A stretch of DNA of 64,000 nucleotides, from contig JAEWBE010000063.1 in the NCBI GenBank assembly GCA_023391275.1, positions 21,691 to 85,690 on the forward strand. The letters are read 5' to 3'. Position numbers and translations under genes: made by a program. Below are positions 8,394-16,147 of this stretch, piece after piece (positions within the stretch are counted from its first letter, which is position 1; every line of letters begins with the position of its first letter). The stretch is from Bacillota bacterium. Its GTDB lineage: Bacteria > Bacillota > Clostridia > Oscillospirales > Acutalibacteraceae. The notes under the pieces were generated by a model. It worked only from the letters and a program-made list of their open reading frames with translations, made no database searches and was not told the DNA's origin.

Positions 8394-8421
8394 TTGTACG
8401 ATATTTATTATATGGTATAGA
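8394..8421 (+). promoter_or_regulatory. Candidate promoter for the 8468 gene
   Basis: TTGTAC (8394-8399), 16-base spacer, TATAGA (8416-8421), about 45 bases before the ATG at 8468. It suggests that this gene is transcribed separately from the minor pilins. Confidence 0.5.
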
Positions 8422-8467
8422 TGTGCCATGAATAAGCGGCGTTGCCGTTCGTAAGAGGGCGAATAGA

Positions 8468-9841
8468 ATGAATGCAAAGAATGCAAAAGCGACATTTTCA
8501 TTTCATGTGTTTTTATCTTCCTTAGCGGGGGAACCGCTGGCAATTAAATATAAAGAGATGGCAAATATTCTGAATGTTTCCGAATCCACGCTTTCCAAGC
8601 TTCGCCACAGCCGCCTTGGAAAGATGCCGGCGGGTCTGCACCCCACTCTGATGGCGTCCCGCTTTGCCGCCGGAATTTTGCAGAAATTTGCGCCCGCCGC
8701 TCCTTCCACCACAAAATGTTTCGCGGCATACGCCCAGATGCTGAATGATAAATACATAATTTCGGATTCACTTGCGCGCTTTGCGGCGCTGTTTCCCGCC
8801 CACGGATCCATAGATGAAGACCGGGCCAAAAAATTATACTCCGGAATGATTCCTGAACTGATTGAGCGCTGCTACGAAGAGGCGTATTCCAATGCTGAGC
8901 AGGATTATGCAAACTGGGCTCTGAACCACAGCAAGGCAAAATCCGGCATGCTTTACCAGAAGATGTGCGACGCGGTTAATCAGGATGCACTGGATGGCGA
9001 AAAGCTGAAGCAGCTTTTGAACGTAGTTTATGCGGCCAGCCTTCGGAATCATTATTCAGAATATTACAGCGGCTTTTCATTTCTTGAGACGATCAACAGT
9101 TTTATTCGTTCGCAGGTCAATCAGCCTTTTTATCCTTCCGTGCGCCGCAGCGAAATGATCTCTATTTCGGAGGATTCCAAAAAGATGGTTCGCACCGTGC
9201 GCGCTCAGGAACAAATTGTCGCGCAGTCCCTCAAGCCAATGGAGTTCACGCTGACACAGTCTTTTTACCACGCTGTGCAGACACCGGTCAGGGAGCTTAT
9301 AGAACTCGCGTTTCAGAAATTTTCCTGTACTGTGGACAATCTGCCGCTTATCAGGTATATCAATATCCATGAAAATACCGGTTACGTTTCGCCGCTGCAG
9401 TTTGTCACTGCGGTGCAGGCAGCGGATACGGGCAGCGGAAAGGCTTTTACGGAACTTGTACTCCGGTTCACGCTTTACCCAATCGAGGCGGGCGAACCGA
9501 TTCATGTCGCGTATGAGTATTCCTGTACTTCTCCATTTTTCTGCAACATTTCCTGTAATTACAGTTATATTCTGCAGTATCCCTGTAAGTTTCTGGATCA
9601 CGAATTTGTACTGGACGCTCAGACTCGACGGAGATGGGGGATGCGTGTGGAACTTTTTGCTCCGATTATCAGTAATGCTTACGGCGGGAAAAGTGCGGAT
9701 GAGGTTCGCGCGAAAAGCAGCGGAACGACCGATGCCATGCGTGTCACATTTTATGACTGGACAATTCCGGGGACGGGCTATTACCGGAATTTGTATGAGT
9801 TAAAATATCTTCGCAGCGCATCAGAGCCCTCGCGGCACTAA
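8468..9841 (+). CDS. Unknown protein with N-terminal helix-turn-helix and beta-rich C-terminal half
   Basis: I do not recognise this 457-residue protein. Residues about 27-49 (KYKEMANILNVSESTLSKLR) look like a helix-turn-helix. Residues 60-230 are mostly helical. From about 315 to 450 the sequence alternates like beta strands and includes several cysteines (SCTSPFFCNISCNYS), a YPCKF segment and a DWTIPGTGYY motif near the end. No signal peptide or membrane segment is seen, so it should be cytoplasmic. GAGGG precedes ATG at 8468. It is followed on the same strand by the MORN and metallo-beta-lactamase genes. It could be a ligand-responsive regulator of that cluster, but nothing in the sequence proves DNA binding. 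Confidence 0.6.
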   Translation: MNAKNAKATFSFHVFLSSLAGEPLAIKYKEMANILNVSESTLSKLRHSRLGKMPAGLHPTLMASRFAAGILQKFAPAAPSTTKCFAAYAQMLNDKYIISDSLARFAALFPAHGSIDEDRAKKLYSGMIPELIERCYEEAYSNAEQDYANWALNHSKAKSGMLYQKMCDAVNQDALDGEKLKQLLNVVYAASLRNHYSEYYSGFSFLETINSFIRSQVNQPFYPSVRRSEMISISEDSKKMVRTVRAQEQIVAQSLKPMEFTLTQSFYHAVQTPVRELIELAFQKFSCTVDNLPLIRYINIHENTGYVSPLQFVTAVQAADTGSGKAFTELVLRFTLYPIEAGEPIHVAYEYSCTSPFFCNISCNYSYILQYPCKFLDHEFVLDAQTRRRWGMRVELFAPIISNAYGGKSADEVRAKSSGTTDAMRVTFYDWTIPGTGYYRNLYELKYLRSASEPSRH

Positions 9842-9855
9842 ATTTATAAAATATC

Positions 9856-9885
9856 TTGCATGATGAAGGTGCAATCTTATATAAT
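9856..9885 (+). promoter_or_regulatory. Promoter for the MORN/metallo-beta-lactamase pair
   Basis: TTGCAT (9856-9861), 18-base spacer, TATAAT (9880-9885), 43 bases before ATG 9929. This allows the second and third genes of the cluster to be expressed independently of the first. Confidence 0.65.
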
Positions 9886-9928
9886 GTTAATATGTATCAG
9901 TATATATTAATGAAAGGGGGCTGCCGAT

Positions 9929-11287
9929 ATGCTCCAGCAGAACGAAGAACATATTCCGGTGTTTTTTACCGTCTGCTACAAACCGTATGACGGCGGCGCT
10001 CAAAATGATTCCCTGCTGGCCAAGGTGCGGCAAAGATACCTCACAACATTTCGCGGCGCGTCAGGGAAGGACCGCAGTTTTACAACCGGTACGGAGCTGC
10101 GTACCCGCTACAGGATTGGGCGCGGAACCTTCGAATGGCTGAAGACCGGCGGGAAAACGGTGCTTCAAAAAGCATACCCGGAAAAGAACGGATATTGCAT
10201 CGTCACATGGAATATGGAAGGTGCCATGGTTGCCAAGTCACGCTACGGCAGGGATCACCACTGGCTGCAAACCTCCTATTATTCCGGCGATGCCACAAGA
10301 CCGGCGGCATTGCTCAGGCCAGGGCAGGGCGGCCTTGTTTTGCTGCAGTTTGAACCGGCGAAACAAAAATACAACCGAACCGATTTGGTGCCCTGTGCAT
10401 TTTGTGCCGGAACGGCGCAGCAGAGCCTTGTGGACACGATCGCCGGGGAGGCTCAGGTTTACGGAGAAACGGATGGGGGCAGCTTCTGCTACTCTACGCA
10501 GGAGGAAAAGGAACGACGGACCGCCGTACTGAACGATTTGGAGTCCGGCACCCGCAGCCTCCAGCCGGACTGGCCGGCGGAGCAGGCCGCGGAACTGCAG
10601 TTTGACTACATACAAAACGACCGTCCTGTTCAGGAACAGGAACCGCAGCCGGAGCACGAGCCGCAGCCCCCGCTTGCTCAGGTGCCCGTGGAGCCGGACT
10701 ACGCTGCGGATCATGAACTTTTCAGCATTGAAGAACCGGTACGTGAACCTACTAAATATACTGTAGCGGCGAAAGGGCTCGGCGGCGCCACACAGATCAG
10801 CGGCGCCATCGCCCCAAGCGTGGAGCGTGCCGCAAAGCGTATTGTAATCAGCGCGGAGGAAAGCTACCTGTATTTCGGCAAGGTGATAGACGGGCTGCGC
10901 CAGGGGCGCGGCAGAACCCAGATGCAGAACGGCTGTACGGCTTATGAAGGCGACTATATTAATGATAAGCGCGACGGTTTCGGCGCGTACTACTATAAAT
11001 CCGGTAAAATCTGCTATGTCGGCACATGGAAAGCCAACAAACGCGACGGTGTGGGGGTTGCATACAGTTCACGCGACGACTCTATCTTCGTTGGCAAATG
11101 GAAGGACAATATCCCCACGGGCTCCGGCGCGGCCTTTGACGCCGAGGGCAACTTGATTTACACAGGGGAATGGAAAAACGGTCTGCGCCACGGCCGCGGT
11201 ACCGAATTCAAAGACGGGGAAATCGTTTTTTCCGGGGAGTTCCGTGACGACAGGTATTATTCGGGATACAAGCGGATTGAAGAATGA
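9929..11287 (+). CDS. MORN-repeat protein with unknown N-terminal domain
   Basis: A 452-residue cytoplasmic protein without signal or membrane segments. Residues about 1-200 form an unrecognised domain, and about 200-285 are Pro/Glu/Gln-rich and probably disordered. From about 313 to 445 there are five MORN-type repeats, recognisable by Y-x-G-x-(W/Y) and G-x-G segments such as YEGDYINDKRDGFGAYY, YVGTWKANKRDGVGV and YTGEWKNGLRHGRG. MORN repeats form elongated beta hairpins that bind proteins or lipids. In bacteria they occur in poorly characterised and conflict-related proteins. AAAGGGGG precedes ATG. The gene is 34 bases upstream of the metallo-beta-lactamase gene and probably co-transcribed with it. 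Confidence 0.75.
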   Translation: MLQQNEEHIPVFFTVCYKPYDGGAQNDSLLAKVRQRYLTTFRGASGKDRSFTTGTELRTRYRIGRGTFEWLKTGGKTVLQKAYPEKNGYCIVTWNMEGAMVAKSRYGRDHHWLQTSYYSGDATRPAALLRPGQGGLVLLQFEPAKQKYNRTDLVPCAFCAGTAQQSLVDTIAGEAQVYGETDGGSFCYSTQEEKERRTAVLNDLESGTRSLQPDWPAEQAAELQFDYIQNDRPVQEQEPQPEHEPQPPLAQVPVEPDYAADHELFSIEEPVREPTKYTVAAKGLGGATQISGAIAPSVERAAKRIVISAEESYLYFGKVIDGLRQGRGRTQMQNGCTAYEGDYINDKRDGFGAYYYKSGKICYVGTWKANKRDGVGVAYSSRDDSIFVGKWKDNIPTGSGAAFDAEGNLIYTGEWKNGLRHGRGTEFKDGEIVFSGEFRDDRYYSGYKRIEE

Positions 11288-11321
11288 CGGAAATTCATCT
11301 TAATTGAACTGGGGTGTTTTC

Positions 11322-12623
11322 ATGCAGTGGGTGGAGGTACATAATGTAGAATATGGGGAATGCATTGTTCTGGGCGGTGCGCACAAGGATATCCTGATGG
11401 TGGACTGCGGCAGCATTAACCAGAAGATTCGCGAGGGCGACCTGGCGTTTTCCTCCTATGTCGATCCTGCCATTCTGCGGCGTTACTCCGACTGCACTTT
11501 TCGAAGCTTTTTGCTTACTCACTATCATCGCGACCATCTTTGCGGGTTCCGGCAGCTTCTGGAGGCCAGCCCCGATTATTTTAACCGCATCTTTCTGCCG
11601 GCCGCCCCCTGTGACAAATGCGGGCGGCCGCTGCTTTTAGAATTCGCGCTGTTTGTTTATGTGTTTCTGAATCATCAGAGCGACTACTCGCAGGTAAATG
11701 TGAGCGCGCTTAAAATTTTTGACCGGACTGCGAAAATTGCCGGAGCGGGTCGCATTTTCGCTTTGAAATCGGGCGACAGCTTCGTATTCGACGGCGTAAC
11801 CTATGACATCCTTTGGCCGGCTTTGGAAGACTTCCCGTTTTCCGACTTGTTCGCCGGTGCCGTGGAGGCCATGAACATCTGCCTGTCTTCGCCGTTTCTG
11901 CCTCAGGCGGCCCGGGACTTTATGCGCTTAAAGGAACAGTTTTGCACTGCCTACCTTGCGTGCTGCAAAACTGTGCCGCTTCAGCAGGAAAACATTGACC
12001 GTGTTGCTGCTATATTAAATGAAATAGAGGGGCTGATTCCGCAGCTTCTGCTTCTGCCCTCCTCACCGGATATTGCGGAAATTCTCAGCCGCCCGACAAC
12101 GCGTACCGCGTACTCGGATGAGCTGAATGCCGCGGGGATCATTTTCCAAAACCGTCGGACACGCGAGGCCAGTCTGGATGACATCCTGATGACGGGCGAC
12201 GCAACGCCGGAGAGCATGGATGCGGTCGCGGATCTTCTTTATGATCACTATTATATGATTAAGGCGCCGCACCACGGCACTGCCAGCGCGTGGAGCCATC
12301 TGTTCACCGAGATCAGCGCGTCCCACATCATTATCAGCAACGGGGATTATCAGCAGGGGGGCCTGATTGCCGCCGAATATGTTGACTTGCCCGCGATTAA
12401 GCACTGTACAAACTGCGCCGCCTGCTCGTGGTATAAAAACAGCGGATGTTCCTGTAACCGTCTGGCCTGCTGTTACGACCTGCCGAGCCGCCCCGGACTG
12501 ACAATCAAATGCCCGTTCTGTCAAAATCCGAAAGGCTCCGCGCCCTGCGGTATCTGCGTGGTATCCTCCAGCGGGGTACGTTCCTGCCTGTGCGACGACA
12601 AGCCCATAGGAATCAATCTTTAG
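11322..12623 (+). CDS. Metallo-beta-lactamase-fold hydrolase (ComEC-like) with Cys-rich C-terminal tail
   Basis: A 433-residue protein with an N-terminal metallo-beta-lactamase fold. The signature H67-Y-H69-R-D71-H72 is complete. Later motifs DDILMTGDA, IKAPHHGTAS and IIISNGD match the order in ComEC/Rec2-type extracellular hydrolase domains, but here there is no signal peptide or membrane channel, so it is probably a soluble cytoplasmic enzyme. Residues about 361-428 hold 13 cysteines in CxxC-like pairs, suggesting one or more zinc or iron-sulfur sites. ATG at 11322 is chosen over an upstream TTG because GGGGTG lies six bases before it. The substrate is unknown; a nuclease or phosphodiesterase role is possible. 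It follows the MORN gene in a likely two-gene operon. Confidence 0.8.
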   Translation: MQWVEVHNVEYGECIVLGGAHKDILMVDCGSINQKIREGDLAFSSYVDPAILRRYSDCTFRSFLLTHYHRDHLCGFRQLLEASPDYFNRIFLPAAPCDKCGRPLLLEFALFVYVFLNHQSDYSQVNVSALKIFDRTAKIAGAGRIFALKSGDSFVFDGVTYDILWPALEDFPFSDLFAGAVEAMNICLSSPFLPQAARDFMRLKEQFCTAYLACCKTVPLQQENIDRVAAILNEIEGLIPQLLLLPSSPDIAEILSRPTTRTAYSDELNAAGIIFQNRRTREASLDDILMTGDATPESMDAVADLLYDHYYMIKAPHHGTASAWSHLFTEISASHIIISNGDYQQGGLIAAEYVDLPAIKHCTNCAACSWYKNSGCSCNRLACCYDLPSRPGLTIKCPFCQNPKGSAPCGICVVSSSGVRSCLCDDKPIGINL

Positions 12624-12685
12624 GGCCGCTTGGCCCCATCACAGCCGCGTCCTGTTTGACAATATATTCCTATACAGGTTTTGCC

Positions 12686-12714
12686 TTGTACTTTATAAAA
12701 AATCTGGGTATAAT
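12686..12714 (+). promoter_or_regulatory. Upstream promoter P1 of the S-layer-like gene region
   Basis: TTGTAC (12686-12691), 17-base spacer, TATAAT (12709-12714). No gene starts in the next 480 bases, so it either drives a long-leader transcript of the S-layer-like gene or a small RNA. Confidence 0.65.
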
Positions 12715-12984
12715 CTATTCAATGCTGCATTATAATAGGAAGCAACAGATAATCAATTCATCCATATTCTGCCCGTTGCGGGCGGACATGTTAATTACCC
12801 ATTGTTCTTATTGTATTGTTTGTTGGGCTACTTTTGGAAAAAGTCCGGTACATAGCCTTGTTTCTTTTCTATAAATTTCACAGGGATTCCAATGTTTGCC
12901 ATATAAATAGGAAAACATGGCTTAAATACTGGAAAAATTAAGATGTTTGTACAAAATTTATATAAAATAATATCCATTATGTAC

Positions 12985-13013
12985 TTGACATTGATAATCA
13001 AATATCTTATAAT
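12985..13013 (+). promoter_or_regulatory. Promoter P2 of the S-layer-like gene
   Basis: TTGACA (12985-12990) and TATAAT (13008-13013) are both perfect with a 17-base spacer. Transcription would begin near 13020, leaving a leader of about 180 bases before ATG 13199. Confidence 0.85.
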
Positions 13014-13198
13014 CCAATTAAACATATGAGCGGTATATGTGGCTGCGGCATTGCCGGCGCTCTTAGGGCAGGGCTTTCACTGCACATACTGCTGCGAGTC
13101 AGGGGAGAAAATTTTAACACCCATGGCGAACATGTATGTTAACTTCTCATAGCACACGCAAATACGCAAAACGAACTATTTTAAGGAGGACAAAAAGG

Positions 13199-15952
13199 AT
13201 GAAAAAAATCACAGGAAAAGTTGTTTCTCTTGTGCTTGCTCTAGCACTCGTAGTTACAAGCTTTTCAGCAACCTTCGCTTTCGCCGCTACAAAGACGATG
13301 AGCGGAACAGTCAGTGGCACCAATCAAGATTCGATTTACCTCGTAAATGGTGGCGCTACTAAATCGGTAGATCTCAGTGCTTTCTTGCTTACCAGTGGAA
13401 GTGATTTTGCAATTGAGACAAAGGATCATGGAACTGTTACTGGTGAGAAAATTGATGCAATCTCTCACGTTTCCGGTGACAAGCTGGTTTCGTTAACCGT
13501 GAACAGTACTACTGATGTAGCAACGCTCAAACTGAAGAGCAGCACTGCTAGCGGTAAAGAAGTTATTTCTGTTCTTTACGAAGGCAGCTATACCGATGAT
13601 GACGGCAACGATTATACAGTTAAGGCGAAAAAAGATTTGACTGTATATGTTTTTGACAAAGACGCCATCGTATTCGGCAAAGTTGGAGCCAAGGATTCTG
13701 GCACAGGCCTCGATGATTTCGGAACCTTTGCACAGTCAGTTGGCTATACGAAACAAGTCGGTATTTATAAAGCAGAGCCTTATAGTGATGATACTGCGTT
13801 AGCAACGTATGTGCCTGCCGAATTAACTACTGCAACAACTGGAATTAAGGATTCCGGAGCTTACAGCTATAGCATAACAGGTAATGACATAGCTCCTACA
13901 GTTGCTGTGTCTGGCAGTGTAGATTCTAGAGTTGCACCTTACACTACCCTGCCAACGTATCAAGTCGGCAAATACAATACTACTCCTGCAAAAGATGCTA
14001 GCACCGGCAATGTTACCATTACAATAAAGAAATTGGTGTCAACCACTGGTGGCGTATATAAGGCATCTACCGATTCTGCTGACAAGTACACCCTCAAAAC
14101 AAAAATCGAGAAGAAAGTTGACGCTGCAACAGTTTTACCAGGTAGCACTGCTTTTACCATCTCAAAGGTAGATGGCAAGAGTGTTCTGACTGGCAATGCT
14201 ACTGCTGCTACTGCTACCGTAACAGATAGCATCGTTGTATTCCCAGCGACTACAGTCAGTGTTAATGTCGATGAAGACACCAATGTAAAGAAGATCTCCG
14301 GTTCTGTCGGAACTCTTACAATTGGTAATGCAAATGTTGGTTCTATTGATATTGACAATGGTTATGTTAATGTTACTGACGGTAAGGTCGGCGATATTAC
14401 AACAGATGGAGCTCCTGTTACTGCAGGTGGTGATTCTGTCCTTGTAAGCGGCGGTAAAGTTGGAAACATTGATGTTACAGATGTTGATAATAACACAGAT
14501 AGTAATGTAACAGTTAATGCTGGTACAGTTGGAACCATTGATGCCGACGGTACTGTTACGATTCAAGCTGACGATGTAGACAGCACAATTACTACAGGCA
14601 AGATTACAGCGCCGACAGTTTTTGCGTTCTCTTCTGAGTCAAAAGTTACAATTGCTGGTATTAAAGCAAGCGCTGATGGTACCATTACCCTGAAGGGTGA
14701 CAGTACTTCCGTTGGTTCTATGGACTTTGATTACCGTACTACAACATTGAATTTGGGCGATGAGAATGATGCTTTCACAGGCACTATTCCTGCTCCAACC
14801 AATGCAACGAACGCTAAGATTTCTACTACAAATTCAGATACCGTTGTAACGGTTAATGGCGCTGTTGATGTTGATACCATTTCTCTTGACACCGATACCG
14901 CTGCTACTTTTGATAGTACCGTAAAAGTCGCTACAGTCGATGGTGATGGTTCTATGAAGATTGGCGCTGGTAAACTCTATGTCACGAGCAGTGCTTCCAG
15001 TGTAACATTGAAACTTTCCGACACAACTCTTGCTGCTGGCATGACAGCTTTCAAGGCTGATACTGACACACTTGATGTTGATAGTTTCAACACTTATGGC
15101 TTTACTGTTGCGAAGTCTGCTGGTAATAGTGTTGATACCTTTAAGATTGATACACTTTCTTTTGCAGGTGTAGCAATTAACAAGGCTTCTTCCAGTATTG
15201 CGAAGGGCTATTCTGAGACTTTCACAGCTTCCGCTTATCCGGGTGGTACATCTATCCCAGCTGGTGATACGATTACTTGGGAACTTGATGGCGGCAGCAG
15301 CGATGTCTTTACGTTAACATCTTCCGGCAATACTGCGACAGTTACTGTTAACAGTATTGATTCTACTTTTGCTTCAGAAAACAAGACAACATTAACTGCA
15401 ACTCTTTATGATGCAGACGGTTATGTTTTGGATGATTATGAAGTTGCGAAGTGTGAAGTTACAGCAACTGCTGTTCCTGCAGCTACTTCCGACACAACGA
15501 AGGACTTCTCCGTTGCTAAGGGCGCAAGCTACACCTTCAAGATCACATCTACAACTGCTCCTACTTTCACAGTTGGTACAGCCGGTGTGTTCACATCAGC
15601 ACTCACTGCTCATACGGGCAATGATTACTTCTACAAAGTTACTGCAGTCGGCAATGTCGGCGCGCAGGCTGGTATTTACCTCAACGGTGCAAAACTCCTT
15701 GTTGCTTCTGTAAAATCCAATTTTACAACTGATACAACTAAGGACGTTACCGTAAAAGGTTCCTACACTTTGAAGATTACTTCCACAACAGTTCCGACAT
15801 TCGGTGTTGGCACAGCAAATGTGTTTGCTGCAAAGTTCGTTTCCAAGTCTGGTAACGATTATTTCTACAAACTCACATCTGTTGGCGCAGTTGGTGCAAA
15901 AGCTGGTATCTTTGTAAACGGTACTAAGGTTTTTGTTGCAACAGTTGGCTAA
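13199..15952 (+). CDS. S-layer-like exported surface protein
   Basis: A 917-residue exported protein. ATG at 13199 follows AAGGAGG by nine bases; a frame extension to 13136 is rejected. Residues 1-29 form a signal peptide cleaved after AFA. The mature chain is very rich in Thr, Ser, Ala, Val, Asp and Gly, with few aromatic residues and almost no Cys, as in S-layer proteins. Repeated VGxIxxx units (about 375-480) suggest a beta-helical stretch. An Ig-like domain covers about 665-755. Two tandem repeats of about 75 residues (766-840 and 844-917) close the protein, each starting DTTKD and containing GNDYFYK. No SLH domain is present. Codon choice is more AT-ending than in neighbours, as expected for very high expression. 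The S-layer role is inferred. Confidence 0.75.
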   Translation: MKKITGKVVSLVLALALVVTSFSATFAFAATKTMSGTVSGTNQDSIYLVNGGATKSVDLSAFLLTSGSDFAIETKDHGTVTGEKIDAISHVSGDKLVSLTVNSTTDVATLKLKSSTASGKEVISVLYEGSYTDDDGNDYTVKAKKDLTVYVFDKDAIVFGKVGAKDSGTGLDDFGTFAQSVGYTKQVGIYKAEPYSDDTALATYVPAELTTATTGIKDSGAYSYSITGNDIAPTVAVSGSVDSRVAPYTTLPTYQVGKYNTTPAKDASTGNVTITIKKLVSTTGGVYKASTDSADKYTLKTKIEKKVDAATVLPGSTAFTISKVDGKSVLTGNATAATATVTDSIVVFPATTVSVNVDEDTNVKKISGSVGTLTIGNANVGSIDIDNGYVNVTDGKVGDITTDGAPVTAGGDSVLVSGGKVGNIDVTDVDNNTDSNVTVNAGTVGTIDADGTVTIQADDVDSTITTGKITAPTVFAFSSESKVTIAGIKASADGTITLKGDSTSVGSMDFDYRTTTLNLGDENDAFTGTIPAPTNATNAKISTTNSDTVVTVNGAVDVDTISLDTDTAATFDSTVKVATVDGDGSMKIGAGKLYVTSSASSVTLKLSDTTLAAGMTAFKADTDTLDVDSFNTYGFTVAKSAGNSVDTFKIDTLSFAGVAINKASSSIAKGYSETFTASAYPGGTSIPAGDTITWELDGGSSDVFTLTSSGNTATVTVNSIDSTFASENKTTLTATLYDADGYVLDDYEVAKCEVTATAVPAATSDTTKDFSVAKGASYTFKITSTTAPTFTVGTAGVFTSALTAHTGNDYFYKVTAVGNVGAQAGIYLNGAKLLVASVKSNFTTDTTKDVTVKGSYTLKITSTTVPTFGVGTANVFAAKFVSKSGNDYFYKLTSVGAVGAKAGIFVNGTKVFVATVG

Positions 15953-16027
15953 GTAACTACAAAGCACAGCAAGTTTCTTAAATCAATTATTACTCTCTCA
16001 ACAAAATAAGTATAGTTGTATTTGCGT

Positions 16028-16066
16028 AGCAGCGGTTTGGGCGAAAGCCCAGCCGCTGCTTTGTGC
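16028..16066 (+). terminator. Terminator after the S-layer-like gene
   Basis: Stem AGCAGCGG/CCGCTGCT with an inner TGGGC-GAAA-GCCCA tetraloop hairpin, followed by TTGTGCTGTT. It lies about 75 bases past the stop and before the next promoter. Confidence 0.7.
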
Positions 16067-16085
16067 TGTTGTAATCACTTGTCAC

Positions 16086-16114
16086 TTGAAAATCTGCTGT
16101 AAATAACGTAAAAT
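16086..16114 (+). promoter_or_regulatory. Promoter of the MBOAT/DHHW operon
   Basis: TTGAAA (16086-16091), 17-base spacer, TAAAAT (16109-16114), 33 bases before ATG 16148. Confidence 0.7.
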
Positions 16115-16147
16115 AGAAATATCATTAAAGAGCAAAGGAATTTTGTT

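Larger units (their letters stand above)
12624..13198 (+). other. Long intergenic/leader region before the S-layer-like gene
   Basis: About 575 bases with no convincing gene. It holds two near-perfect promoters (12686-12714 and 12985-13013). The first follows a small GGGCC/GGCCC inverted repeat at 12623-12636. A GCCCG/CGGGC hairpin lies at about 12770-12783. A leader of about 180 bases (13020-13198) contains short inverted repeats and ends with AAGGAGG. An open frame at 12509-12874 overlaps the previous gene out of frame and is not supported. Confidence 0.6.

Noticed and set aside
8394..12623. Prophage or transposon origin of the three-gene cluster
   Set aside because: No integrase, transposase, terminal repeats or phage genes are present, and base composition resembles the neighbours.
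12509..12874. Open frame crossing the end of the metallo-beta-lactamase gene
   Set aside because: Its first third is out of frame within a real gene and no ribosome site or known motif is present; the rest lies in promoter sequence.
15490..15952. C-terminal repeats of the surface protein as SLH domains
   Set aside because: They lack the SLH residue pattern; the two units resemble each other but not SLH motifs.
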